A stretch of 64,000 bases of DNA from Limnanthes douglasii subsp. nivea. Lineage: Eukaryota; Streptophyta; Magnoliopsida; Brassicales; Limnanthaceae. Made by a program: the position numbers and the translations under genes. This document shows positions 1 to 11,929 of the stretch, in pieces. Within the stretch, counting starts at the first letter, position 1; the number at the start of each line of letters is the position of its first letter. The DNA lies in NCBI GenBank assembly GCA_036936605.1, contig JAUPFV010000002.1, positions 271,940,770 through 272,004,769 of the forward strand, in the 5' to 3' direction. The notes beneath the pieces were generated by a model. The model searched no databases, was not told the DNA's origin, and saw only the letters and a list, made by a program, of their open reading frames with translations.

Positions 1-334
1 GGTCCAAATTGAACCCAAACCCTAGAACTAACACCCTCTTCAGACTCAATCCCTAATTCACAACCCTAATTTCAACCCTTCGACTCCCTCATCATCCTCG
101 ATCTCTCCTCAACACCAAACAACAACCACCAGACACAAAAGCTACCATCAGATCGACATACACCACCATTCACACCCATCACCACTAGAACAACCACTTA
201 CCCATCACCATCAGATCGACAAAATTTACCCAGCATCAGATCACCATCAGATCTACAGACACAATCTTACACAGCATCACTTGAACAGCCATTTACCCAG
301 CACCAGACTCATCGTCCACAGGCTCACGACAAGC
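1..334 (-). other. Probable 3' untranslated region of the LINE
   Basis: This stretch lies downstream of the RNase H stop of ORF2 on the minus strand. On the plus strand it is rich in A and C, with repeated ACCATCAGATC-like words (about 146, 209, 245). No gene is seen. It is assigned to the LINE by position only; no poly(A) end is visible, so the element or its flank continues left of the window. Confidence 0.5.
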
Positions 335-3300
335 TCAACCCGGGTCGATATACCCCACACCGAGGCTTTCAAGGGTAACAATAGCCAGAAGCTCAACCGG
401 AGCATCGACAACCAGGAAAGCTTTACCATCCTTCTCCTTCAAAGCCCATTTCGATATCCAGTCAGCAGCCGCATTCTGGGTACGAGAAACGTAGCGGAGG
501 ATCATAGAAGAGTGAATCAAACTGCGACAAGCAGCAACCATCGAGAAGGAAACATCAGCATCGTTGGCCAGAGTGTCGATTAGGGTCTGACAGTCAGACT
601 CTATGTCGACATTCAACTAACCATTTCTGCGACAGTGAGAAAGGGCCTCCAGCAGAGCCAGACACTCCGCCTCGAAAGGGCCAACCTTGCCAAAACAGAA
701 GCCATGACCAGAGAGCAGACTACCATGCTCATCTCTAACCAGGAAGCCACCACTGGCTTCACCAGAGAAGCTGCAAGCACCGTCTACATTAACCTTAAGC
801 CTACCAGGAGGAGGAGTCAGCCACTTCAGGTACCTTAGATTATTCTTTCTTTTGTAGACCGAGAGACAGCCCAGGGCCATACCGGCCTTTTGAACACCTG
901 ACCAGTGAGTAGATTTTAAGAAACCATTAGCGTCTATACCCTTAATGACTCTGTTTATGCTATTAATAGCACTATCAAACCTATCATATGAACCGGTGAA
1001 CTTGCTAGCATTCCTATTACGCCAAATTGTCTAACATATAATTTGTGGGACAAGATGAGTAATATGGAATCTACCATTCGAGGCCCAGAACCAGCTATAG
1101 AACACATGGCTAATGGACATGAACCTGCCTAAAGGTACCCTGAAAAGAACCCCATAGTAGTTCCACGGAGACCAGGCATAACTACAGTTGATGAAGAGAT
1201 GATTCTTCTCTTCACAACTGTAGCAAAACTGACATTTGGAAACAGAAGTGAAATGTCTTTTTGAAAGGATACCATCAATTGGGATAATTTTTTTTAACAA
1301 TTTCCAACAAAGAAAATAAAATTTACTTGGGATAAAATGACTCCAAATTTTCTTTAAAATGTTCTACTTTGTATTTTTAACTCTGATTATATCCAAGTTA
1401 AGTTATTGTTAAACTCTTTATTCTTAGAAATTGCCCATTCAATCTTATCTTCCTGGTCCTGATCAATCTTTACACACTTGATGTGTGAGACACGGTCATG
1501 AGACAGGAAGTTAAGCAAAGAGAAATCCCAATTGTTGTCCTTCCCAAAAGTTAAGACCTTAGCAGGAAGCAGCCAAGTCCTATAATCAGACTCAGTAGCA
1601 ATAGGAGACATGCCATGCCAGGCATCTCTCCAAAAGTCCACATCTCCTCTGCCTAAATGCCAGTGAACATAACCATCAGCCTGAGCCCTAATAGAAAATA
1701 AGCGCTTCCAAATAATAGAATCAGTAGTTTTACATTCAGCAATAGACGGATGACAATTAAGACAATATGTGTGATGCATCAACTCAGTCCATAGAGACTG
1801 GCCTTTCCTGAATAGAAACCATAACTTGAAGGAGAAAGTGGTTTCGATATCAGATAATAACTTGATATTCAAGCCACCTTCATCAAAGGGCTTACAAAGA
1901 AAGCCCCAAGAGGTCCAATGAATGGCTCTGTCATTATAATTGGACCTCCAAAGAAACTTGTTAAAACACAATTCAATCTTATTGAGAATAGCCTTAGGAA
2001 TTAGAGTGTTCTGCATCCAATAGTAAACAATGGGATGTAGAACACTCTTAATGAGAGATAACCTCCCCCCAAAGGACAGAGATTTCATATCCCAAATCTG
2101 AATTTTATTATAAATAGCAGACAACAGATTAATAAAATTCCTTCCCTTGTTATTTGCAGAAATGCTGATTCCCAAATACTTGAAAGGGGCATGATCAAGC
2201 TTGAAACCAGTGGCAGATTTCAACCTGGAGTTAGCAGCAAATGCCAGCCTAGTTGAGGTAACAATCTTGGTTTTGTCCTTATAATCATTTGACCAGAAGC
2301 AGTATGATAATTTTCAAGAAACTTGCACAGGTTGACAAGAGAAGGAGCTGCACTATTAGAGAAGATTACAACATCATCAGCGAATGCAAGGCAAGGTAAA
2401 GTGTACCCTGACTTAAGATAGTACTTCATGGTAGGATTAGAAGCATAAAGACAGGAGAGACCCCTTAGGAGAGCCTCCTTAGCAAGAATGAATAGGCTAG
2501 GGGATAAAGGATCCCCTTGCCTTAATCCATTCCTTTGAGGAAAAAACCCTATACTACTACCATTAATTAGAATAGATATCATTACATTAGAAATAAGAGA
2601 GTGGATTAAAGCCAATGGACCATTAGAGAAACCAAATTTCTGCATAACCTTGATGACAAAGGTATGAGACATTCTGTCAAATGCCTTTGTCATATCCAGT
2701 TGCATAATAATGTTCCCTTTAGATGGTCTTCTATTAATATTGTGCAGCATTTCCTTAATAATAAGAATATTGTCGTGAATAAGCCTATTCCTAACAAAAG
2801 CACCTTGACATTTAGAAACTATCTTAGGAAGAATATGAGCCATTCTAGTGTTTATAAGAGAAGAAATGAGTCTGTTAATAATAGTACAAAGGCTAATAGG
2901 CCTAAAGTTATTCCACGAGATAGGGTTAGAAGACTTAGGGATCAGACAGATCCCAGTTGCAAAGATCCCCTTAGGAATATTCATGCCCCTGAGATAAGCA
3001 TTGATAGCCTGACAAAGATCATAGCTAATAATACCCCAACAAGTCTTAAGAAAGTGACAATTAAAACCATCAGTGCCAGGGGCACTGTCATTTTTCATAG
3101 CAGCAACAATAGTCCACATCTCCTCTTTAAAAGTAGCCTTCATAATACTATCATTGTCACTAATGCTAACAAGAGTATGAATGTTATTAAGAATAGAATC
3201 ATTAATATTATCATCCTCACAGGAATAGATATCACCAGAAAGAATGTCTTTAAAGTAAGACTCAGCAGAGCAAGCAATATCAGATTCATTAGATAACTAG

Positions 3301-4425
3301 ATACCATTATCTTTAATCCCTAAAATAGAATTCTTTTTCTTTTTGTGAGAAACATATGAGTGATAAAGTTTAGTGTTACCATCCCCACTGCTTAACCAAG
3401 AATTATAGCACTTCTGCCTCCAGTAGCTTTCCTCATTCTTTAGAGCCTGAATAAGCAGACTATTAGCCTTATTTAAATTAGCTTTAGAATCACTGCTGTT
3501 GACAACCTGATGACTGTTTTCCATAGTAGCCACATTCTCCATAGCCTGCTTCACTTTGCTAAAATGTTACCAAATTTATTAATATTCCAACCCTTAAGAA
3601 ACTTTTTAAGTCTCCTAAGTTTATACCAAAAGACCATATTAATGTCACCCTTGCAACAAATGTTCCAATTAAGAGTAACATCGGAGATGAAATCATGATG
3701 GTTAGTCCAAGCGTTAATAAATTTAAAGAAGCCTTTTTTTAAGAAGTAGAACAAATAGGATTAGACAAAGTAATCAAGAGAGGAGCATGGTCAGAGCAGG
3801 TTCTGACCATGTGTAAGACCTGAATATGAAAAGAAATAGCAGTCTTATCATTAATTAACACTCTATCTAATCTTTTCCATGCTCTGTTATTGCTCCAGGT
3901 GTACCTAGAACCTACAAAGCCAGGATCAACAAGATTGCAAAGCCTAATGAAATCATTGAAGTCATCAGCACTAGAGACATCAAAGGAAGAGCAATTAAGC
4001 TGATCATCAGAGCAAGAAATGGCATTGAAGTCACCAGCCAGCAACCAAGGCTTGTCATCATGAGGTATGATAGCCATCTTACTCCATAACTCTTTACGCT
4101 GCATACATCTATTCTTAGCATAAACAGAGGTTAGGAAACCAGAAAAATTATAAGTATTGATCTCGAAGTGGAGAAACTGATCATGATCAAACAAAACATT
4201 TAAACTTATCTCATTATTCCAAAACAACCACACTTTATTAGAACAGTTAGAAACCCAACAACTAAAGCCAATTTTTTGAGCAATTCTCTCAATTTTATCA
4301 ACTCTAGCCAAAGGCTCTTGGATAGCAATTAGCTTAACCTTATGCTGATTAATGATAAACTTTAGCCTAGACAAAGTAGAGCTATTATTAAGGCCACGAG
4401 CGTTCCAACTAAGAAACTTAATCAT
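335..4425 (-). pseudogene. LINE ORF2: endonuclease, reverse transcriptase, zf-RVT, RNase H polyprotein
   Basis: ORF2 nicks target DNA and reverse-transcribes the element. The endonuclease lies at 4425-3739, with motifs SWNARGL, IQEPLA, AGDFNA, YTWSNN, RLDRVL and SDHAPL. The reverse transcriptase lies at about 3300-2220, with LRQGDPLSP and the catalytic FADDVV. A zf-RVT-like region follows (about 1300-1031), with FCYSCEEKNH. The RNase H domain lies at about 830-335, with NVDGA, FEAECLALLEAL and ESDCQTLI holding its acidic residues. The frame is broken near 3740 (frameshift at a homopolymer), at 3297, around 2220, at 1387 and at about 617 (TAG inside RNase H). Total length, about 1,360 codons, is normal for the family. 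Catalytic motifs survive but no continuous protein can be made. Confidence 0.88.
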
Positions 4426-5699
4426 TCAGATAAAGAGTAAGAATTACTTTTATCTCTTTTATGAAGAGATTTAATATTTAACCTTTTAGCACTTCTGCTT
4501 TTACTTGCAGATTTCAACTTACTACGAATAATAGAAGTGAAGCCATGTTCAGAGGAACTGGGAGAAGCCACCTCAGGGGAAGGATTGCAGCTTCCAATGT
4601 TACTTTGCTTAGGAGAGCAAGGCACAGGAGCATCAGCAATCTGAGCCTGATCCAGACCCTGAAGCGCACTGATCAACTCCATATCCTGCTTCAAAGATTC
4701 TCCAGGGTTACCAGTATAACTAGCATTACTAGGAGCCTCAACAGGAATGTCCTTTGCAGTAATCATAGACTTAAGCCTTCTTGTGTAAACCTTTATAAAA
4801 GGAAGAGTGTCATTAGTGTTTTGTATACTTGTGTCCTTAACAGCAGTCTGACTATATGTACTATCCACATTGTTATTATCTTCAACATTATTAATAGTAT
4901 CTTCTTTGTTCAAAGATTTCTTGCATTTCCCAGAATCATGTCCTAAGTGATGACATGTTTTGCAGTAAAAAGGCACGTTCTTATAACTAACACCGATCCA
5001 GCAACCATCATGATCACCAAACCCCACCCAAACTTTCCTTTTCAAAAACCTGGACACATCAATCTCAACTAATGCATAACAAGCATTAGTCTTAGCCCTA
5101 TTTGTTTCAGGAACCACTACTTGATGAACTGAACCCAATGAAGCAGCCATCTCTTGTATAATTGACCTATTATATATAAACTCAGGCAACTTCTCAAACC
5201 TGACCCATAGCAATGCCACAGGACATTCATAGTATCGACTATTTTGCGGACATCACTTGATGATCCTCATGACCTTGCCATCCACACTCCAAAAGTTTTT
5301 TGACCAAAACCTGTCGACGTCTTCCAACAAGGTAAACTCAACAAGAATCTGCCTTGAGTCAAGAGTAACGTAAGTAAAAGAGCCCTTGAACTTGAACCCA
5401 TCAAGAAATGCCTGAGAAACAGCCCTCTTGGGAATACCAAGACTGAACTTAACAACAAGGGTATGCCTAGATTGAGCCACCAGAGAGGCTTTAACGTGCT
5501 GTGAGAACCGAACGACATTATGATCATCAAAGCTAGAAACCTCAACCGGATGAAATTCAGAACATTCAGACCTGTTCTTTAAAACATCAGAGAACAACCT
5601 TTTATTCTCTGCACGTCCTTCGCTAGCACTTTGATTCGCCGATTCCAAATCCTTCGTACCATTCAAAGGTGGGAAATCATTATTATTTAGAGTTGTCAT
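4422..5699 (-). pseudogene. LINE ORF1: nucleic-acid-binding gag-like protein with CCHC knuckle
   Basis: ORF1 of the LINE would coat the RNA in the retrotransposition particle. The start is the ATG at 5699 (MTTLNNNDFPPL); a longer frame runs further upstream, but its extra residues look like leader. The N-terminal half resembles the DUF4283 domain found in plant LINE ORF1 proteins. A zinc knuckle FYCKTCHHLGHDSGKC (C-x2-C-x4-H-x4-C) lies around 4930-4980, followed by a serine- and lysine-rich tail. One in-frame TGA at 5253-5255 interrupts an otherwise continuous frame and probably replaces a tryptophan codon. The ORF1 stop overlaps the ORF2 start as ATGA (4422-4425). Confidence 0.85.
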
Positions 5700-5960
5700 G
5701 CTGCACAAGACAACCCACAACAAACAACCAAGAAGAGAGTGCACCAAAAAACAGAGTTTTCATGCGAAAACCCACAGCAAGCAAGAACCAAGAACCTGAC
5801 AGGCCTAAACAGGCAAAACCCGACCTCAGTAGCCTCCAAGAGGGAGACCCTGCACCGGAGCAAACCACGAGCAGCAACCACGAAAAAACCACCAGCAACC
5901 ACGAGAAGAGGAGGAAAGGAGATGAGCTGAAAAGAGAAGAAAAGAGAAGAAGAGATAAAT

Positions 5961-6676
5961 AAGAGATGTTTCTTAGAGATCAAGAAAACATAATCATTTC
6001 TTGGAGAAAAAGTTTCTTAATTCTTCCTTCGATCAAAATTATATATAACTTTTTTAACCTAGCCGTTTTGTTTATTATAAATATAACTAAATTGGAATTA
6101 AATAATAATAGTGATCGTAGGAATGTTTTTAATTTTTTTATAAAATAAATAAATTAATGTATGCCTAAATTTACGAAAGCGTTAAAAACATATTTTAACA
6201 TAGACGATGCGATATAACCAAGGAAAAAAGATATTGAAAAAAACATTTTTAGAGGGTTAACGTTAAAACTAATTTGTCCAGTCATTTTCTTACTAGAAAA
6301 AGGTATCAAAACCTCTATCAATTCACTGGGCAAACTTCACCTACATTGTTTGGTTACCGAGAAAATCATCGAAACCAGAAGAGACGAGTAGACGACTAGA
6401 TCTTGTTATGAAACCAAGAAGCCACTGCAGTTGTTAACAATGGACGTCATCTTGTCGTACTCTACAGTCTATAATTTTCCACTACCAAACATCCATATAT
6501 AGTGTCACATTGCCACCGACAGTAGATACATCGAATGGTCTGTCGTGTTTGTTTTTAACTATGGAGAGCTTCTCGAGACGATGATCGTTTGCCTTTTAAT
6601 TTCTTCCTGATCTCAGTTGAGAATTCCCCACCACCGCAGAACAATCGTTATTTCGATATCCCAGCTAAGTCTCTAA
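5961..6676. promoter_or_regulatory. Upstream region and 5' leader of ARP3
   Basis: About 700 bases of AT-rich DNA lie between the LINE leader and the ARP3 start codon. The last 80 bases are a plausible untranslated leader leading into ATGGATCC. No clear TATA box at a fitting distance is seen, which is not unusual for a housekeeping gene. No other gene is seen here. Confidence 0.45.
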
Positions 6677-9600
6677 ATGGATCCTACTCATCGTCCTGCT
6701 GTTGTCATCGACAGCGGCACTGGGTAAGTCTGATTTCTCTATTCTCATACGTTTGATGAAATGACTGAATGAGATATATAGTTTGCAATGTTTTATAGAT
6801 GTTCTTGATGTCACTTTCCGGTGAAATTTTATATTGTTGGACATTGAGTATATGCCTGTATTACACCCGATGTTAACTTTTTGGAGAACTGAAGTGGCGT
6901 TACTGACTGAATGCCTATATGAGTATCCATAAAGTGTTCATTTTCTATTTTTGGAGGTTCTGCAGGTATACTAAGATGGGATTTGCTGGCAATGTAGAGC
7001 CCTCTTTTATTCTTCCAACAGCAGTTGCTGTTAACGAGTCATTTTGCAATATGTCGAGGAGCTCTTCGAAGGCCAATGTACAGGCACAGTATAGCGCAGG
7101 CGTGATGGCAGATCTTGATTTCTTTATTGGAGAAGAAGCTGTTGCACGATCACAGTCTAGTAATAAATACAATCTCACTTATCCAATTAAGCGTGGCCAG
7201 GTTTGCAATTGGGATGCCATGGAACGATATTGGCAGCAGTGTATGTTCAACTATTTGCGCTGTGATCCGGAGGATCATTATTTTCTACTGACAGAAAGTC
7301 CTCTTACTTCTCCGGAGAGTCGGGAGTATGCAGGAGAAATTATGTTTGAAACATTTAACGTTCCCGGACTCTATATCGCCCCGAATTCTGTTCTCGCACT
7401 TGCAGCTGGATACACCACATCGAAGGTTGGTCTGAGGAACAAGTATTTCTACTGTTTGCTTGCTATATATACATTTAATTGGCGATTAGACAATTTATGT
7501 TTTAAGCATGATAGTCACTGTAGTTCATTTATTGAATAGCCCTGATATTTGTTTAGCATAGAGGAGGTCACATAATATTGAGCACTTTATCCAGTTTTAA
7601 ACATGAATGAGTTGATCTTTTTTATTTGGGATTTTCCATATCTTGTTATAGCATGCAAGTAACATGACTTATGATTCAACGCTTTACGAAAAATCAGATA
7701 TCAGATAACCTTTGTTTGTGAATTACGAGGTTCGTTTAACTTTACCTAATTTACCAATTTGATAAGTTTGATACTATGTGGAAATTCTCATTCATTGAAA
7801 TGGACTGATAGTTTGGATTTCTTAGGCTCCCTTTTCTGTTACAGCTGAAAAAAGCATACAGTTATATGATTAAATCTGTTTTTATCTGACTTCCACTCTA
7901 AGTTTAAACTACAGTTTTTTTAGTGTGAAATGACAGGGGTTGTACTGGATGTTGGAGATGGGGCTACCCATGTGGTGCCTGTTGCAGATGGTTATGTAAT
8001 TGGGAGCTGCATCAAGTCGATTCCCATTGCTGGGAAAGATGTCACTCTCTTCATTCAGCAGCTTTTGCGGGTATATTCTCTTTGAAGTTATATACCCAGT
8101 TCTAATGCATTCCAAACCTTTTAGAATGTGGGAACCATGTGACATGAATGAAGACCATGACAGTAAAAACGACCATTCATCTTCTTACTTCACCTGGCAC
8201 CTGTCATTATAATTATACGACCATGGATGCCCATTTCTCTTCTCTCAGGCTCTGCTTGGATCTTGAGAAGTTTGGTGGTAAATTACTTGTGGGAACAGGT
8301 GAAGGAAAAATGAGAGGATACTTATGTTATTTTTCCCCTCATATATTCCTATTTTCAAGCGATGCCTATAAAGACTTCTTACTGTTTCATTAATACTGTC
8401 ATCCACATATGAAATATTTTGCAGTGGCTTTCTAGCCTTATACTGCTTATATGAAGCATTATAGTTATTCGGTTTCGTGGATTTTAAGGTGTATAATTCT
8501 TTGTTAATGTGAGTTTGTCTTCTAACATCGTGTAGGAGAGAGGAGAAAAAGTTCCACCAGATGATTCGTTTGAGGTCGCCCGTAAAGTCAAGGAAATGTA
8601 TTGTTACACATCTTCTGATATCGTGAAGGTAGTTTTTGAATATATTCAATATTTTGAGCTCCAAAGCTACAACATTAATAAATTATAGGCTTCCATATTT
8701 CTTCTAAGGATAGAAGTTCTCTAACGATTGCAGGAATTCAACAAGCATGACAAAGAGCCAGCCAAGTACATTAAGCATTGGAGAGGTATCAAGCCAAAAA
8801 CCGGGGCACCATACTCATGTGATGTTGGCTATGAGAGATTCCTTGGGCCTGAGGTTTATCATATGTATCATTGAGTAACTTCTGCTGTTTTAGATTTAGA
8901 TTGAATACTAGTATGTTTTTGTTGTGTTAATGCTCACATGGTGTACTTTCTCTGCAGATATTTTTTAATCCTGAGATGTACAATAATAACTTCACAACCC
9001 CTTTACCAGTTGTAATAGACAAGTGTATTCAGTCTGCACCGATTGACACAAGGAGAGCTTTGTATAAGGTAAATGACATAATAAGAAAACACCAGAGAGC
9101 GTAGTCTTTATTTGGTTTAGTTTTTGGTTTTTGTTTTCTTCACTTGTAACCCATAAGTATCCGGTTTATAATCTGTTTTCCTGAGTTCCAATTATCTTCT
9201 ATGATCAGGTAGTTTGGCTTTTAACCCACTATCTAAAGTATTCATGCATATGCTCTTTCACATGGTACAGCCTTTTTTAATTGGATTAGATAATGCAGTG
9301 GTATTGTACACGATTTCCCAATTTCTTGTATTTGATGTACCATTATAGCTTAATTGGTGTTTCAAGAAAGTATGATTTTTCCATAATATCAGCTGTTATT
9401 GCTATTCAAGAATTAAAGTATTTTCCCTAATTTTTTAGCTCTTCACAGTTCGTATGTATGAGGGGGTTTATGTAATTAGTCAAACACCCTGATAACCATG
9501 ATTTCATTATTGTTGGCAAAAGGAAAAGGTTGCTTAATGGGAATTCTGTTGTATGAAAAAATTAATTTTGTTTCTTCTTGGAATCTCCTCCTGCAACAGA

Positions 9601-10797
9601 AGTTAATTGTAACATGTAGACCAGTGTCTCAATATATGTAGCGCCTACATCCTTAATTTTGGAATTTTCTGAAATATGGTTTATTTTTCTAAAACTCATC
9701 AAGCTTAACGTTCTATTTAGAACATAGTGCTGTCTGGAGGATCAACCATGTTCAAAGACTTTCACAGAAGATTGCAGCGAGATTTAAAGAAAATTGTTGA
9801 TGCCCGAGTTATTGCAAATGGTTCCCGACTAGATGGAGAAATTAAAGTAAGGGTTTTTCTTATTACTATTGATGACAATGCCACAAATCCATTTCTCTTC
9901 ACACAAAACTCACAGTTCTGTTAATCTATAAATATTTGAGTGTAAACTGTTTGGTATTCCATATTGTTTCCCCTTCCAGGCACAACCTGTGGAGGTCAAT
10001 GTAGTCAGCCACCGTGTCCAAAGATTTGCAGTTTGGTTTGGAGGTTCTGTACTTGCCTCAACACACGAATTCTTTGCTGTATGTCCTCTTGACCTGCACT
10101 ATTATTAATACACACTTTTTTCTTCTATTAAGTTTTTGAGATCAAACTGTACCTTTCACACATTTAGCTTATTATTTTGTTAGGCCACTTGTCTATTGCC
10201 CCTCAAACAGAAAGAAGATATTCACTGTCTAATAGTTAGTACTGACTACTGACCTGCCAGATTGAGGTTCTCTTTCATAGTGAAGATCTTGTAGACGTAC
10301 CCCTGAGATATTACTCTCCTGCTGCCTAATGTAGCATTAAGTAAAAACATAATGGTATAATGTTTCAACTTCTTTGGTCTAACTTTCTTTATTTAGTGAC
10401 CCTGGTTCTATACACTTATTCCGGTCTGACCTGTGTGCATATATATAAATATAGTATGTCGCTTCTTCCACTCAGCTTAAGCAGAAAGGGCTTGTTCTCA
10501 ATTAAATCACAATCTTATGTTTCTCTTTGAATCGTGAAAATGTAAAAGTAATAGGGAACCTTTCTATCACTTTGCTTAGTTACAAGTTATAGGGGGAATA
10601 GTAGCAGGAAAAAATCTGAAGGACAAGTCAGAAAACTTGTTCTCTAATGCATATATAAAAATTCTACATCCAAGCAGCTAAAGTATTATTTCATCTTTTT
10701 TCATATTGATGTGCAGAATTGCCATACAAAAGAAGAGTACGAAGAATATGGAGCCAGCATATGCCGTACAAATCCCATCTTCAAGGGCATGTACTGA
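6677..10797 (+). CDS. ARP3: Actin-related protein 3 (Arp2/3 complex subunit)
   Basis: ARP3 is one of the two actin-like subunits of the Arp2/3 complex, which nucleates branched actin filaments in the cytoplasm; in Arabidopsis its loss gives distorted trichomes. Nine exons join in frame with GT-AG introns: 6677-6723, 6966-7425, 7924-8070, 8536-8628, 8734-8853, 8958-9068, 9721-9846, 9980-10078 and 10717-10797. The product is 427 aa, the same length as Arabidopsis ARP3. The phosphate-binding loop [14 protein letters not shown] is split by intron 1. Further actin-fold motifs are [28 protein letters not shown] and the C-terminal NPIFKGMY. Two residues look odd in exon 8: the usually invariant prolines of SHPVQR and STPEF read as SHRVQR and STHEF. 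No frameshift or stop is present, so the gene looks functional. Confidence 0.96.
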
Positions 10798-11514
10798 GTG
10801 TGAACATTGATCAATAGCTGGTCCCTCACTGTTTGACAGCTTTCTCAGTCAAGTATCTCCACTCGCAGTTAGCTAATGTATATAACATATATGCATACTC
10901 GAGTTCCACTGATCCCCAGATATAAGCTTCTCTTTTTCAGTCGAGGCTCGAAATAAATTATTAGTCCCCCTGATTACTGGGGTTTTGAGCAATAAGTCCT
11001 TAGATATTTAATGTATCATCACTAGTCCCTAAGTTATTAAATTCATACGTATGTTCGGTTCACCGGTCCTCGGAGCTATTAAAACCACGCACAGCTAGTC
11101 ATGGAGGTTGATGATTATGTTTTGTATTGATGTTAGAGGGGCTATTTTTCTTAAGATGCCGATTGTCATAGAACAATGGTGATTTAAAGCCGCTCTAGGT
11201 CTCTTCTTTCTGTACTCTACTTGTTAACTAATCAAAACATGGAAGAAATTTACCTTTCATGCCAACTGAGCTATGTCCAGGGATTCATTGTAGTATTCTT
11301 ATAGCTTCGCTTGGGTCATATATAAGAGCATTTCCAAAATCTTGTCAAAATCTAAGACTATAACGATATATGCATAAAATTAACATGGGAAAAAATGTCA
11401 ATATAAATGTGATATTTTGTATATTCATAAAAAAAATCAGACACAAAAATAACTAAGCGCGAATCTACTTCCTTCTCTTTTTTTTTTTGTTTTTTTTTTA
11501 TTGAATACAAAATC
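10798..11514. other. ARP3 3' untranslated and intergenic region
   Basis: The first few hundred bases after the ARP3 stop are presumably its 3' untranslated region; AATAAA occurs at about 10952 (in cgaaataaatt). The rest, up to the convergent AGP-like gene, is AT-rich with a T-run near 11480. No gene is seen. Confidence 0.5.
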
Positions 11515-11793
11515 TCACCATCTCTTATTTAAAACAAAGAATATTGAGCCAGCAACCATAGCCACCGGAAAAGCAGAGACTGCTGCTACACCATTCGAAT
11601 TCGAAGTGGGTTCGGTCACAACAGGCTCATCTTTAACAGCATCAGGTCCAGTTTCTGAATAAACATCATCAACTGTTCCAATAATACTATGATTAAACGG
11701 CAAGGGTGCCATTGGTGGCATGTCCTCAGCTGAAGCTATTCCAACGGCCACCACAAACAAAATGAGCGCAAGAAAGATTATTTGTCGCGCCAT
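11515..11793 (-). CDS. Small secreted GPI-anchored arabinogalactan-like peptide
   Basis: The 92-aa product begins MARQIIFLALILFVVAVG, a classic signal peptide ending near ASAEDM. A short mature region follows, with proline next to alanine or methionine (PPMAPLPF) and an acidic middle. It ends in a hydrophobic stretch preceded by small residues (SNSNGVAAVSA), as in a GPI-attachment signal. This layout resembles plant AG peptides and BCP1-like anther proteins, which sit on the outer plasma membrane or in the wall; the exact family is inferred. A longer in-frame ATG exists at 11928, but it lies upstream of the probable transcription start (TATA at 11909-11917), so the ATG at 11793 is preferred. 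The gene is convergent with ARP3 and uninterrupted. Confidence 0.75.
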   Translation of the reverse strand: MARQIIFLALILFVVAVGIASAEDMPPMAPLPFNHSIIGTVDDVYSETGPDAVKDEPVVTEPTSNSNGVAAVSAFPVAMVAGSIFFVLNKRW

Positions 11794-11908
11794 TTTGGTT
11801 CCAAAAATTGTTGATGAAGGAAGCCTGCAGTTTCTTTCAGTTTTCCTGAGATTAGGAAAAGGGAAGAAACTGCTAGATTGCACTAATGAAAGAAGAAGAG
11901 AGATTGGA

Positions 11909-11917
11909 GATATATAG
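11909..11917 (-). promoter_or_regulatory. TATA box of the AGP-like peptide gene
   Basis: On the minus strand the word CTATATATCTCC lies about 115 bases upstream of the chosen start codon. This spacing allows a short leader and supports the ATG at 11793 over that at 11928. Confidence 0.55.
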
Positions 11918-11929
11918 ACAAGGGTCATG

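Larger units (their letters stand above)
1..5960 (-). mobile_element. LINE (non-LTR retrotransposon), RNase H-bearing plant L1 type, decayed
   Basis: Reading the minus strand from about 5960 leftwards gives a pyrimidine-rich leader, an ORF1 with a CCHC zinc knuckle, and an ORF2 with apurinic-type endonuclease, reverse transcriptase, a zinc-binding zf-RVT region and a C-terminal RNase H. This order is that of plant L1 elements carrying RNase H. Both ORFs hold premature stops or frameshifts, so the copy is dead. Its 5' end is placed near 5960 only because the purine-rich stretch (plus strand) before ORF1 ends there. The 3' end, poly(A) and target-site duplication are not seen and may lie left of the window, so full length is unproven. 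Confidence 0.9.

Noticed and set aside
2664..3296. 210-codon plus-strand frame
   Set aside because: It lies exactly antisense to the LINE reverse transcriptase and has no motif of its own.
6919..7539. 206-codon single-exon gene
   Set aside because: It is ARP3 exon 2 extended into the flanking introns.
11720..11917. 65-codon plus-strand frame
   Set aside because: Antisense to the AGP-like signal peptide; no independent support.
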